From NCBI GenBank assembly GCA_018268195.1, contig JAFDWZ010000002.1:75791-119074 (forward strand): a stretch of DNA of 43,284 nt, written 5' to 3'. Origin of the DNA: Bacteroidota bacterium. Lineage in GTDB: Bacteria; Bacteroidota; Bacteroidia; AKYH767-A; OLB10. Made by a program: the position numbers and the translations under genes. Below, piece by piece: positions 1-8,792 of this stretch. The notes beneath the pieces were generated by a model. It saw nothing but the letters and a program-made list of their open reading frames with translations, was not told the origin of the DNA and did no database searches. Each line of letters begins with the position of its first letter. Position 1 is the first letter of the stretch.

Positions 1-872
1 AATTTTTTACCGGTGATATGCTCATACAGTTCAATATATCTTTCAGATACCATCTGGACTACTTCGTCAGTCATCTCAGGAACTGTTTGCCCGGGCAACC
101 CCTGGAAATTATTTTCGATAAGCCATTGCCTTAAAAATTCTTTTGAAAGTTGTTTTTGAGCAAGTCCTTTTTGTTGACGTTCCTCATATCCATCGGCATA
201 AAAATAGCGTGATGAATCAGGAGTGTGTATTTCATCTATCAGATAAACTTTTCCATCATGCAGTCCGAATTCATATTTGGTGTCCACCAGAATCAGGCCG
301 CGTTCTGCAGCCATTTCAGTGCCCTTTTTATAAAGTTGATGTGTGTAGTGCTCTGCTTGCTCATAAATCTCTTTGCTTACGATACCCTGCTTAATAATTT
401 CGTCTTTACTGATATCCTGATCATGTCCGTGCGATGCTTTGGTAGTAGGTGTGATGATGGGTGAGGGCAGAGGGTCGCTTTCTTTTAAACCTTCAGGAAG
501 TTTTTCGCCACAAATAACCCTTTTGCCGCTGCGATATTCACGCCATGCATGTCCGGAAAGATAACCTCTGATGACCATCTCTACTTTTAAAGGCTGACAA
601 GGAATACCAATGGTAACTTGTTCATCAGGCACTGATACAATCCAATTAGGCACAATTTGCGAAGTGGCTTGCATAAAATATGCAGCAATCTGATTGAGCA
701 CTGCTCCTTTGAATGGAATAGCTCGTGGCAACACTACATCAAATGCCGAAACACGGTCGGTAACTACCATTACAAGCCATTTGTTATCAATAGTATAAAC
801 ATCTCTTACCTTACCTTTGTAAAAAGCTGTCTGACCATTGAAATGATAATTGGTTGTTGATAAAGCTTGCAT
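1..872 (-). CDS. purC: Phosphoribosylaminoimidazole-succinocarboxamide synthase, 3' end cut by window edge
   Basis: SAICAR synthase joins aspartate to CAIR in de novo purine synthesis, using ATP. The frame opens at ATG 872 and stays open for 290 codons to the window edge, so only the last residues are missing (Bacteroidota PurC is a little over 300 aa). Recognisable blocks are the N-terminal [10 protein letters not shown], the [18 protein letters not shown] substrate loop, the family signature [14 protein letters not shown] and the late stretch [11 protein letters not shown] with [11 protein letters not shown]. It is transcribed away from the ECF sigma gene at 983; the 110-base gap must carry both promoters, but I see no clean TAnnTTTG box for purC. 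Identity is secure. Confidence 0.96.
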   Translation of the reverse strand, partial: MQALSTTNYHFNGQTAFYKGKVRDVYTIDNKWLVMVVTDRVSAFDVVLPRAIPFKGAVLNQIAAYFMQATSQIVPNWIVSVPDEQVTIGIPCQPLKVEMVIRGYLSGHAWREYRSGKRVICGEKLPEGLKESDPLPSPIITPTTKASHGHDQDISKDEIIKQGIVSKEIYEQAEHYTHQLYKKGTEMAAERGLILVDTKYEFGLHDGKVYLIDEIHTPDSSRYFYADGYEERQQKGLAQKQLSKEFLRQWLIENNFQGLPGQTVPEMTDEVVQMVSERYIELYEHITGKK

Positions 873-982
873 AGTATTTGATTTCAGGCTGTAAAATTAT
901 CCTTAAATTTACTTCCGAAAAATAAAAATCACGGAACTGCAACTTTTTGAAGCTAAGTTGCTCTTACTGAATAACTGAAATA

Positions 983-1501
983 ATGTCTGCTGCGGAACAA
1001 GTAACAGGAAAACAGAAAGTATTCACAGAGGCATATAAACCTTTGCACGATAGGCTTGTACGATTTGTACAAACCATGGTTTATAACCGTGAAGACGTGC
1101 AGGATATAGTGAGTGAGACGATGCTGGTGGCTTATCAGAAATTTGAAACCATACGTCATCACGAGGCCTTGCTGAGTTATTTGTTTACTGTTGCCAGCAG
1201 GTTGGTTTACCGCTTGCAGGACAGAAAAAAAAGAATGAGCCATGTGTACGATTCCGAGCAAAGCGAGCAGGTATTGGACGAAAGTGCAGGAGCAGAGATT
1301 AAATTGGAGGTTAAAGATTTATATAAAGCACTTGATCAGTTGCCATTGAAACAAAAAGAAGCTATCGTGTTATTTGAAATTTCCGGACTCTCATTAAATG
1401 AAATACAGCAGATACAGGGCGACAGCCTCTCCGCTGTAAAAAGTCGGGTGTCAAGGGCACGTGAAGCATTGAAAAAAATATTAGAAGAACAAATTGTATA
1501 A
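983..1501 (+). CDS. ECF-type RNA polymerase sigma factor
   Basis: A 172-aa sigma-70 family factor with only regions 2 and 4, the layout of extracytoplasmic-function sigmas. Region 2 lies at about residues 20-85 (VQDIVSETMLVAYQKF, then the SYLFTVASRLVYR stretch expected at 2.3/2.4). Region 4 is at about 113-168, with PLKQKEAIVLFEISGLSLNEI and an AVKSRVSRAREALKK recognition helix. The next gene starts 18 bases downstream and encodes a single-pass membrane protein, the usual place for an anti-sigma factor. The regulon cannot be read from the sequence, and no promoter of an unusual type is evident upstream. Confidence 0.9.
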   Translation: MSAAEQVTGKQKVFTEAYKPLHDRLVRFVQTMVYNREDVQDIVSETMLVAYQKFETIRHHEALLSYLFTVASRLVYRLQDRKKRMSHVYDSEQSEQVLDESAGAEIKLEVKDLYKALDQLPLKQKEAIVLFEISGLSLNEIQQIQGDSLSAVKSRVSRAREALKKILEEQIV

Positions 1502-1519
1502 TTGCAGTAATTTATCACC

Positions 1520-2368
1520 ATGGAAAAAAACAAATTAGATAAATTGTTTGATGATGTCAGAAGCACTGAGCCCAGCGTTTCATTTGACGAAGCCATTGAA
1601 CAGTTTAACATGAAAGTATCGGAAAGCAGGGCTGCTACAGAGCGAACTTCACAGTGGAAATATGCAATATTTGCTGTTTTCGCTGTATTAATTTTAGGTG
1701 GCGGAGCCTATTTTGTGCTCAACAATCATACTGCTGTTGAAACCACACCACAACCTGTTGAATCTGCAACATCTGTGACGAAACCTTCAGAACCTGCAAA
1801 GGGGCAAAACACAACAGAAGTTGAAGAAGCAACACCGGCAACTACTGCAAATGAAAATGTAGCAGAACCTGTGGCTGAAACCTCAACATCGGTTGTAATG
1901 AAAAAGGAGGCAGAGCCCGCACCGTTAAAGAATAAAGTAACTCATGTAGAAAATAAGGCAGGAAGTTATATTTTGGAAAATCAGACTGTAAATATCAATA
2001 ATGAGGACGGACAGTTTAAAGTATTTTTCAGAGGTGGCGATATTGATAAAGTGACTTTAAACAACAACGAAGTTCAATCATCTGAATGGTCGCGCTATGC
2101 CGATGTGCTTACTGAAGCCAAAAGTGCAATGAACAAGATGGGAGTGGATAAGGAAAATACGGCAAGCAGCAAATTTGTTGAATATCTGTTTTCCACTTTG
2201 AAGAAAAAAGGACTTATTGAAAATAATCTGGCAACCGTTAAGCTTAGTTCAGATGCATTGCTGATAGAAGGTCACGAAGCCGACTCTGCCATTCATCAAC
2301 AGTTGCTGCATCAGTTCAAAGCCATGACCGGCCAGGAATTGGGCAATCGCACACTTTATTTTAACTGA
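1520..2368 (+). CDS. Single-pass membrane protein, candidate anti-sigma factor
   Basis: I do not recognise a named family. The 282-aa product has a charged cytoplasmic N-terminus (1-46), one membrane helix at about 47-67 (YAIFAVFAVLILGGGAYFV), a Thr/Pro/Glu/Ala-rich linker (about 72-135) and a folded-looking C-terminal region (about 145-282) that would sit in the periplasm. Position directly after an ECF sigma gene, with 18 bases between, and the topology suggest an anti-sigma role, but there is no visible zinc-binding HxxxCxxC motif as in ZAS-type anti-sigmas. The end overlaps the convergent purK by 8 bases. Seen: topology and context. Inferred: sigma control. Confidence 0.6.
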   Translation: MEKNKLDKLFDDVRSTEPSVSFDEAIEQFNMKVSESRAATERTSQWKYAIFAVFAVLILGGGAYFVLNNHTAVETTPQPVESATSVTKPSEPAKGQNTTEVEEATPATTANENVAEPVAETSTSVVMKKEAEPAPLKNKVTHVENKAGSYILENQTVNINNEDGQFKVFFRGGDIDKVTLNNNEVQSSEWSRYADVLTEAKSAMNKMGVDKENTASSKFVEYLFSTLKKKGLIENNLATVKLSSDALLIEGHEADSAIHQQLLHQFKAMTGQELGNRTLYFN

Positions 2369-3494
2369 TAATTTTTAAAGCACTTTGCACCTGACGGGCT
2401 ATTTGTATAGCCTCTTGGGTGGTAGCTGCAGTGATGGTGGCATGTCCCATTTTGCGATAAGGACGCGTGGTTTTTTTTCCGTATAAATGCAAGTGTACAT
2501 TTCCTGATTGAAGCGCTTTTTCTATTCCCTGATAAACAGCAGTACCTGTATAGTCTTTTTCTCCTAAAAGATTAATCATGGCAGCAGCCGATAATGTATG
2601 TGTATCAGCCAAAGGAAGATTATAAATAGCACGCAGATGTTGCTCAAACTGTGATACTGCATTTGCTTCAATAGTATGGTGGCCACTGTTATGCGGCCGA
2701 GGAGCAATTTCATTTATCAGAATATCTCCGTTTTTTGTTACAAACATTTCCACAGCAAGAAGTCCTGTCATTCCAAGACTTTTAATAAGGTCTTCTGCAA
2801 TTTCAACAGCTTTGTGCTGTATTTCTATATTTAATTCTGAAGGGCTGTAGAGCAACTCAACTAAATTGGCATCCTTGTTAAACAGCATATCCACTACAGG
2901 AAATGACTTCACATCGCCATCAGTATTGCGAGCGGTAATAACTGAAATTTCTTTGTCAACATCAATACAATCTTCAATAACAGAAGGTTCATTGAATGCA
3001 TCAGCAAGTTCACTCTCCGAACGGATAATTTTTACCCCTTTTCCATCATACCCCCCTTTGCGTAATTTTTGCACCAAAGGGAAACGATTTTTTCGTATTT
3101 CTTCTTTTGAATTTACAAGATAAAAAGCAGCAGTAGGCAAATTATGATCAATATAAAACTGTTTCTGAAGACCTTTATCCTGCGTCATTTCAATAATATG
3201 TGGTTGGGGATAAACTTTTTTTCCCAATCTTTCCAACTCATATAAAGCTTCTGTGTTTACGTGTTCAATTTCTATGGTCAGAATATCGCACTCGTTTCCA
3301 AATGCCATCACAGCATCATAATCTCTGAAATCGCCATGGTTAAACACTTTGCACAAATATCTGCATGGCGCATTTTCATCAGGATCGAGAACGTGGGTGT
3401 TCATATTGAAATCGGCAGCTTTCTGTAAAAGCATTTTTCCAAGTTGACCACCTCCTAATATTCCAAGTACGATATTTGATTTTAAATGATGCAT
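2361..3494 (-). CDS. purK: N5-carboxyaminoimidazole ribonucleotide synthase
   Basis: PurK carboxylates AIR with bicarbonate and ATP, giving N5-CAIR, the substrate of PurE. The 377-aa product opens with the ATP-grasp pre-domain motif ILGGGQLGKML (about 12-22), has the central KLRKGGYDGKGV ATP-binding loop, and carries INEIAPRPHNSGHHTIEA, the diagnostic PurK block near residue 265-282. Length is normal for the family. purE is not next to it, unlike in many bacteria; it must be elsewhere. A TACTTTTG box (minus strand) lies 20 bases before the ATG. The gene end overlaps the convergent gene at 1520-2368. Confidence 0.96.
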   Translation of the reverse strand: MHHLKSNIVLGILGGGQLGKMLLQKAADFNMNTHVLDPDENAPCRYLCKVFNHGDFRDYDAVMAFGNECDILTIEIEHVNTEALYELERLGKKVYPQPHIIEMTQDKGLQKQFYIDHNLPTAAFYLVNSKEEIRKNRFPLVQKLRKGGYDGKGVKIIRSESELADAFNEPSVIEDCIDVDKEISVITARNTDGDVKSFPVVDMLFNKDANLVELLYSPSELNIEIQHKAVEIAEDLIKSLGMTGLLAVEMFVTKNGDILINEIAPRPHNSGHHTIEANAVSQFEQHLRAIYNLPLADTHTLSAAAMINLLGEKDYTGTAVYQGIEKALQSGNVHLHLYGKKTTRPYRKMGHATITAATTQEAIQIARQVQSALKIIS

Positions 3495-3513
3495 AATTCA
3501 ATTAATAATAACA

Positions 3514-3521
3514 CAAAAGTA
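3514..3521 (-). promoter_or_regulatory. Candidate -7 box of the purK promoter
   Basis: On the minus strand these bases read TACTTTTG, an exact match to the Bacteroidota -7 consensus TAnnTTTG, placed 20 bases upstream of the purK ATG. I see no TTG at the expected -33 distance, so the call rests on one box and its position. Confidence 0.5.
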
Positions 3522-3608
3522 ACTTCCAGGTTTTAATTATCAGCATTAAAATTAAATAAGGTAAAGCAACTAAAAAACTCCTACTTTAGCGGCTCCCAAA
3601 AAGGTAAT

Positions 3609-4148
3609 ATGCAGCAAGTGACTATATTAGACAAAACGTTTGAAGTGATGATTTCGCGGAAGCAGATTGAAAATCGCGTTAAAGAAATTGCATCACAACT
3701 GAATGGCGAGTATAAAGACAAGAATCCGGTTTTTATAGGTGTGCTCAACGGAGCGTTTCTTTTCATGGCAGATTTATTTCGAAACATTGAAACTCCCTGT
3801 GAAGTTTCGTTTATACGCGTTTCATCCTATAGCGGTACTTCATCAACAGGCACTATGAAACAGGTAATTGGTCTGTCTGCCAATCTGAAAAACCGACATA
3901 TTATTCTCATTGAAGATATTGTTGACACCGGAGAGACCGTAACTTTTCTGATGAAAGAATTAGCGCAGCACCAACCTGCGTCTGTAAAACTTGTTACTCT
4001 GTTGTTCAAGCCTGCAGCTCTTAAGAAACCTGTTACGGTTGATTATTCGGGATTTGAAATAGAACCTGAATTTGTGGTTGGATATGGACTCGATTATGAT
4101 GGGTACGGTCGTAATCTTCAGGATATTTATGTGCTGAAGAAAAGCTAA
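3609..4148 (+). CDS. hpt: Hypoxanthine phosphoribosyltransferase
   Basis: Purine salvage enzyme that converts hypoxanthine (often guanine too) and PRPP to IMP (GMP). The 179-aa length fits the bacterial family. The PRPP-binding loop is IEDIVDTGETV at about 101-111, the SxxSYSGT loop is at about 72-77, and the C-terminal base-binding part holds EFVVGYGLDYDGYGRNL. It begins 114 bases after the divergent purK start; the TACTTTAG at 3582-3589 is only a weak -7 match. adk follows after 84 bases, so the two salvage/nucleotide genes could share a transcript, although adk has its own possible promoter. Confidence 0.95.
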   Translation: MQQVTILDKTFEVMISRKQIENRVKEIASQLNGEYKDKNPVFIGVLNGAFLFMADLFRNIETPCEVSFIRVSSYSGTSSTGTMKQVIGLSANLKNRHIILIEDIVDTGETVTFLMKELAQHQPASVKLVTLLFKPAALKKPVTVDYSGFEIEPEFVVGYGLDYDGYGRNLQDIYVLKKS

Positions 4149-4232
4149 TCGAAGCTAAATTGATTTTTTTCCTCTAAAAACACTACTTTCGTTAACTTGA
4201 AATAATTTTTTTACAGATCAACTTTAAACATA

Positions 4233-4805
4233 ATGCTCAATCTTGTTTTATTCGGTCCACCGGGTGCAGGTAAAGGAACTCAATCAGAAAAACTAATTCA
4301 ACATTATCAGTTGGTACATCTCTCCACAGGAGATATTTTGCGCAGCGAAATTGCAGCAAAGACTACCCTTGGGCTGGAAGCAAAAAAACTGATGGACCAG
4401 GGAATTCTTGTCCCCGATGAAGTGGTGATAGGAATGATTAATTCCAAACTGAATGCAAACCCCGATGCAAAAGGTTTTATTTTTGATGGTTTCCCGCGCA
4501 CAAAAGCACAGGCCGAAGCATTGGATGAACTGCTTAAAAACAAAGGAACTTCAATCACACTTATGCTGGCGCTTGAAGTAAGCGAAACCGAACTTACCAA
4601 GCGATTGTTGTTAAGAGGTAAAGATTCCGGCAGGCCTGATGACCAGAACGAAGAGATTATAAGAAAACGAATTGAAGAGTATAACAGAAAAACTGCACCT
4701 GTGGCCGAATACTACAAAGCACAAAACAAGTTTAAAGGAGTGAACGGTGTAGGTTCCATAGAAGAAATTTTTGAAAATCTTTGCCGTAGTATTGAAGGCA
4801 AATAA
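4233..4805 (+). CDS. adk: Adenylate kinase
   Basis: Interconverts ATP + AMP and 2 ADP in the cytoplasm. The 190-aa product is the short-lid type: after the P-loop GPPGAGKGTQ (about 8-17) and the AMP-binding HLSTGDILR and GFPRTKAQAE blocks, the lid is only RGKDSGRPDD, without the zinc-type cysteines of long adenylate kinases. RKRIEEYNRKTAPVAEYY is the usual late motif. A possible promoter upstream pairs TTG at 4160-4162 with TACTTTCG at 4184-4191, an imperfect box. The aldolase gene follows 32 bases later. Confidence 0.96.
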   Translation: MLNLVLFGPPGAGKGTQSEKLIQHYQLVHLSTGDILRSEIAAKTTLGLEAKKLMDQGILVPDEVVIGMINSKLNANPDAKGFIFDGFPRTKAQAEALDELLKNKGTSITLMLALEVSETELTKRLLLRGKDSGRPDDQNEEIIRKRIEEYNRKTAPVAEYYKAQNKFKGVNGVGSIEEIFENLCRSIEGK

Positions 4806-4837
4806 TAATAATTCAGAAAACAAATTAATTTAAACAA

Positions 4838-5491
4838 ATGAAATTTTTTATTGATACAGCCAACCTTGCACAGATTAAGGAAGCGAATGAACTGGGTGTG
4901 CTTGATGGGGTAACCACCAACCCAACGCTGATGGCAAAAGAAGGAATAAAAGGCCGCGATGCTGTGATGCAACATTATGTTGACATCTGCAACATAGTAA
5001 GTGGTGATGTAAGTGCTGAAGTTATAGCAACAGACTTGAAAGGAATTATTGCTGAAGGAGAAGAATTGGCAAAGCTGCATAAGCAGATTGTAGTGAAAGT
5101 GCCTATGATTAAGGACGGAGTAAAAGCCATACATTATTTTACATCTAAAGGCATACGAACCAATTGTACGCTGGTATTTTCACCGGGGCAGGCATTGCTT
5201 GCAGCCAAAGCAGGAGCATCGTATGTTTCTCCTTTTATAGGAAGGTTGGATGATGTAAGTACTGACGGGCTTCAACTTATTGCCGAAATTCGTCAGATAT
5301 ATGACAACTATAATTTTGCCACGCAAATACTTGCGGCCAGCATACGTCATGCTATGCATATCATCAACTGTGCAAAATTAGGTGCCGATGTTGCTACCTG
5401 TCCGCTGAGTGCTATTACCGATTTGCTTAAACATCCACTTACAGACATTGGCCTTGAAAAATTCTTAGCTGATGCTAAAAAGTTTGCTTAA
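4838..5491 (+). CDS. fsa: Transaldolase-like fructose-6-phosphate aldolase (TalC/MipB family)
   Basis: A class I aldolase with a Schiff-base lysine. The 217-aa size is that of the short TalC/FSA subfamily rather than full transaldolase. Visible are MKFFIDTANL at the N-terminus, DGVTTNPTL (about 23-31), the catalytic lysine in IVVKVPM (Lys87), TLVFSPGQALLAAKAGA, and SPFIGRLDD. Members act either as fructose-6-phosphate aldolases or as transaldolases, and sequence reading alone does not separate these. It sits 32 bases after adk and 8 bases before the next gene, so it probably shares a transcript with both. Confidence 0.92.
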   Translation: MKFFIDTANLAQIKEANELGVLDGVTTNPTLMAKEGIKGRDAVMQHYVDICNIVSGDVSAEVIATDLKGIIAEGEELAKLHKQIVVKVPMIKDGVKAIHYFTSKGIRTNCTLVFSPGQALLAAKAGASYVSPFIGRLDDVSTDGLQLIAEIRQIYDNYNFATQILAASIRHAMHIINCAKLGADVATCPLSAITDLLKHPLTDIGLEKFLADAKKFA

Positions 5492-5499
5492 GGGGTTAT

Positions 5500-7155
5500 A
5501 TGGCAAAGGAAAAGAAGTCACAACACGTTCCAAATAAAAAAGTAGCGCTACAGACTGGCGAGGACTGGCTGACGAAACTGGAGAAATTTATTGAACGAAA
5601 CGAAAAGGTTTTTCTATTTGCAACAATTGCAATTACAGTTATTTTGTCTTTTCTGTTGTTTGATGTTAAAATGAGCGAAGGGAATGACGACTCTGATTAT
5701 ATAGAAGGAGCTTATAAATTTTCTAAAGACATCAGCAGTTATTATAATACCAAGGCACCGCTTTATCCCATGCTGCTCAGTATTCCTGTTTCTATTTGGG
5801 GCATCAATGTTCCGTTGCTTAAATCATTCTCTGTTTTATTTAATCTCCTACAGGTTTTGTTGTTATATTATGCATTCAGAAAAACTATTCCTTATACGAT
5901 ATTATTCGGAGTGTTATTGTTTATCGCAACCAACAGCTATTTTCAATATTATGCAAGCCTGACTTACACCGAAGCATTTTTTTGCATGATGCAGGCACTG
6001 TTTTTCTTGTTTGTTATAAAATCGGTGAATGTTGTTGCTAAAGGATTTGATAAGAATTATTTTTTGGCAGGGACTGTTTTATTCCTTCTAACGTTGACAA
6101 AAAATATTTCAATAGGAGCAGTACTTGCAGTAATAGTGTTTTTTGTGCTGATAAAAGAGTATAAGAAGTTGCTGTATATCTTAGGTTCATTTATGATATT
6201 GCGTATTCCGTTTGAATTAATCAAGTCAGCTATTTGGGGTTCAGAAAATCAGTTTGCAAATCAGTATCAGATATTAATTCAGAAGGATGCTTATGATCCA
6301 TCAAAAGGGACTGATGATTTCTTTGGATTTTTAGGACGGCTGGCAGATAACACTTCTATCTACATTGGTAAAAGATTTTATCAGATAACCGGATTAATGA
6401 GCGATGAGAGAATTACCTACTCCAATGGGCTGGTGATGATTTTTATGATTCTGATGGTAATAGCGCTGATTGTTATTTTGAAAAACAAAAACAAAGCTCT
6501 ACAGTTTACAATGATTTATTCCGTCTTTATGATGGGACTTACATTCTTTGTGTTACAGACCAATTGGGATCAACCGAGAATGGTATTGGTATATGTGCCT
6601 TTTGTATTAATGTTAATCTTTTATGGGTTGTATTATATTTTTGGAAAGCAAACGGCTGCCAGAAATATAGTATTCACAGTTGTTTTTCTGTTATTTGGAT
6701 TCGGAGGATTATTTAAAACTTTTGGGAAAGCGGCAAACAATATTCATGTGCTTGAACGAAATATTTCAGGGGATATTTATTATGGATACACCGAAGACTG
6801 GTCGAATTTTTTAAAACTTAGCAGATATTGTGCCGACAGTCTTCCGGCAAACTCATTGGTTGCGTCACGCAAGGCTCCAATGTCATTCATATATGGAAGA
6901 GGGAAGACGTTTTATCCTATTTACACGGTTATAAGTTCTGACCCTGACAGTGCGTTGGCAATTTTGAAAAGAGACAAGGTAACGCATGTATTAATCGCAA
7001 GCCTGAGAAGAAACCCGCAGAAAAATGATGGCTATGTTATCAATACACTTCATCGCATTTTTGTGCCAATATCACAGAAATATCCTGAAAAATTGAAGCT
7101 GATAAAGCAAATAGGAGAGTCGGAACCTTCTTATTTATATGAGATAGAATATTAA
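5500..7155 (+). CDS. GT-C-type membrane glycosyltransferase (ArnT/PMT-like)
   Basis: A 551-aa polytopic protein. After a soluble N-terminus (1-35), the first helix is at about 37-54, followed by an outside loop with an acidic cluster GNDDSDY, which is where GT-C enzymes keep their catalytic aspartate. About ten more hydrophobic segments follow, then a soluble C-terminal domain from about residue 420. By family, these enzymes move a sugar from a polyprenyl-phosphate donor to a lipid, protein or glycan outside the membrane; the substrate cannot be told. AAGGGG at 5490-5495 lies 4 bases before the ATG, one of few Shine-Dalgarno-like sites here. The stop overlaps the next start by 1 base (TAATG). 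Confidence 0.75.
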   Translation: MAKEKKSQHVPNKKVALQTGEDWLTKLEKFIERNEKVFLFATIAITVILSFLLFDVKMSEGNDDSDYIEGAYKFSKDISSYYNTKAPLYPMLLSIPVSIWGINVPLLKSFSVLFNLLQVLLLYYAFRKTIPYTILFGVLLFIATNSYFQYYASLTYTEAFFCMMQALFFLFVIKSVNVVAKGFDKNYFLAGTVLFLLTLTKNISIGAVLAVIVFFVLIKEYKKLLYILGSFMILRIPFELIKSAIWGSENQFANQYQILIQKDAYDPSKGTDDFFGFLGRLADNTSIYIGKRFYQITGLMSDERITYSNGLVMIFMILMVIALIVILKNKNKALQFTMIYSVFMMGLTFFVLQTNWDQPRMVLVYVPFVLMLIFYGLYYIFGKQTAARNIVFTVVFLLFGFGGLFKTFGKAANNIHVLERNISGDIYYGYTEDWSNFLKLSRYCADSLPANSLVASRKAPMSFIYGRGKTFYPIYTVISSDPDSALAILKRDKVTHVLIASLRRNPQKNDGYVINTLHRIFVPISQKYPEKLKLIKQIGESEPSYLYEIEY

Positions 7156-7880
7156 TGGATAATAGGATACATAACGAACTGCAACACGGTAAAAAACTCC
7201 TTGAAGAAGGTGCAGAAGCAATTTGGAATTGGGATAGCCCTGCCGGACGTGTTAGAGCTGACAGGCGTGCAGCATTATTAGCAAAATATTCAGAGATAAA
7301 ACCCGGAGAGATGGCTCTGGAAATTGGCTGTGGCACCGGATTATTTTCAAATAAATTCCGGAATCTGACTCAGGCAAAAGTGATAGCTACTGATTTATCA
7401 CCTGAACTGTTGGAAGTTGCCAAGCAAAAATATTCCGGAATTGAATTCAGATTGGAAGATGCAATGAATCTCAATCTCGATGATAACAGTTTTCAGGTTG
7501 TATTTGGCAGTTCGGTTTTGCATCATCTCGATTTTCATAAAGCTTTAAAAGAAATTTACCGTGTGCTGAAGCCCGGTGGCAGAATGGTTTTTGCAGAGCC
7601 TAATATGATTAATCCGCAGATATTTATTCAGAAAAATGTGCCTTTTATAAAGAAGTGGCTAGGCGATTCTCCGGATGAAACTGCAATCGTTCGGTGGAAG
7701 TTTAAAAAAATACTTGAACAAAATGGATTTAAAAATGTAGAGATTATTCCTTATGATTTTCTACATCCTGTGGTTCCTTCTTTTTTAATTTCAATAGTAA
7801 ACGGTACAGGTAAAATTTTAGAACGAATTCCAATAGCAAAGGAAATTGCAGGCTCTGTGATTATCTCAGCGGTTAAATAA
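7155..7880 (+). CDS. Class I SAM-dependent methyltransferase
   Basis: A 241-aa methyltransferase with the class I Rossmann fold. Motif I is ALEIGCGTGLFS (about 54-65), followed by VIATDLSPELLEVAK, the FRLEDAMNL motif, and the VFGSSVLHHL and VLKPGGRMVFAEPN blocks of the Methyltransf_11 type. The substrate is unknown. Translation is probably coupled to the glycosyltransferase upstream, because its ATG shares a base with that stop codon, so a lipid-linked or glycan substrate is reasonable but unproven. The end lies one base from the end of the convergent gene at 7882. Confidence 0.85.
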   Translation: MDNRIHNELQHGKKLLEEGAEAIWNWDSPAGRVRADRRAALLAKYSEIKPGEMALEIGCGTGLFSNKFRNLTQAKVIATDLSPELLEVAKQKYSGIEFRLEDAMNLNLDDNSFQVVFGSSVLHHLDFHKALKEIYRVLKPGGRMVFAEPNMINPQIFIQKNVPFIKKWLGDSPDETAIVRWKFKKILEQNGFKNVEIIPYDFLHPVVPSFLISIVNGTGKILERIPIAKEIAGSVIISAVK

Positions 7881-7881
7881 A

Positions 7882-8697
7882 TTAATCAGCAATTACGAAT
7901 TTCATTTTTTGGGAAAACCCTTTATCATATAAGGTTGCTATAAACACACCTTGCTTCAGTGAGAATAATTCTATTGTTGATTTTGAACTTGACACCGGCA
8001 TTTCCATAATTTGTTCTCCAATAGTATTCGTTATCCTAAGCATTACTTTTTCATAATTATTCATGTCAATAAACAAAGTATGTGATGTTGGATTGTAATA
8101 GAATTGATTTATTTCCCTGTCTAATTGATTCATACCTACTTCTGTTCTGCAAACATTAACATCATCAAGAAAGTTTCCTACTGAAGGATTGTTTGAGGCA
8201 ACATAAGTAGCTGCAAATCGTAGTTGGAATTTATTGGATGAGCTATTAATCGGAATAACATAGTATAGTGTGTAATGATTCCATGCCAACTCATTATCAC
8301 CAAAGTTTCCAAGAATAGTATAAGGTCCACCGGATTCACCGATTGAAACTTGCATAGAATCAATTCCCACACGGCCTCTATGAGCAAAGCTTATTTCTAA
8401 ATGCATACCGGGATAGGCAAGAAATTCCTGATACACGGTAGCAAAGCCGTATGCATTAACTTCCATAAATTGATTGCCTGAATAGGAGTTTACACCCATA
8501 AATGATGACTGCCATATCTCCATTAAATTATTTGATGCAGTTGTTTTCCAACAAGATAATTGAGTGCTGTCAATAAAGTTTGGAGAGCTTGAAAAAGAAG
8601 GATTTTCAAAATCACCATTACAAAGAAAATCGCAGTTCTGAGCATTCGTAAATAGCCCTGTCAAACTAATTAAGATTATTGTAAAAATCGATTTCAT
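7882..8697 (-). CDS. Secreted jelly-roll protein with T9SS type A sorting domain
   Basis: 271 aa. A signal peptide (MKSIFTIILISLTGLFTNAQ) is followed by a beta-rich domain (about 22-180) with NGDFENP, MEVNAYGFATVYQEF, HRGRVGIDS and SVGNFLDDV, a pattern of carbohydrate-binding-like jelly-roll modules found in Bacteroidota surface proteins. The C-terminal 75 residues (FYYNPTSHTLFID ... LFSLKQGVFIATL ... KMKFVIAD) have the form of a type A T9SS C-terminal domain, which directs export through the type IX system and attachment to the cell surface. The ligand is unknown. It overlaps nothing and is convergent with the methyltransferase gene. Confidence 0.82.
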   Translation of the reverse strand: MKSIFTIILISLTGLFTNAQNCDFLCNGDFENPSFSSSPNFIDSTQLSCWKTTASNNLMEIWQSSFMGVNSYSGNQFMEVNAYGFATVYQEFLAYPGMHLEISFAHRGRVGIDSMQVSIGESGGPYTILGNFGDNELAWNHYTLYYVIPINSSSNKFQLRFAATYVASNNPSVGNFLDDVNVCRTEVGMNQLDREINQFYYNPTSHTLFIDMNNYEKVMLRITNTIGEQIMEMPVSSSKSTIELFSLKQGVFIATLYDKGFSQKMKFVIAD

Positions 8698-8766
8698 TAT
8701 AGGTATAGAGTAATACTAAATCAACAAATTGCAAAAATCAAGCCCTATTTGAATTAAAATTTTCTA

Positions 8767-8774
8767 TATGTTTG
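8767..8774 (+). promoter_or_regulatory. Candidate -7 box, PorV/PorQ-like gene
   Basis: TATGTTTG matches TAnnTTTG exactly and lies 18 bases before ATG 8793. A TTTG at 8748-8751 is 15 bases further up, slightly closer than usual for a -33 element. The box overlaps the alternative TTG start at 8772, which argues that translation begins at 8793. Confidence 0.5.
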
Positions 8775-8792
8775 AATTCTCTTCAAACTGAT

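Noticed and set aside
8772..8774. TTG start for the PorV/PorQ-like gene
   Set aside because: It lies inside an exact TAnnTTTG box and would put non-hydrophobic residues before a clean signal peptide that begins at ATG 8793.
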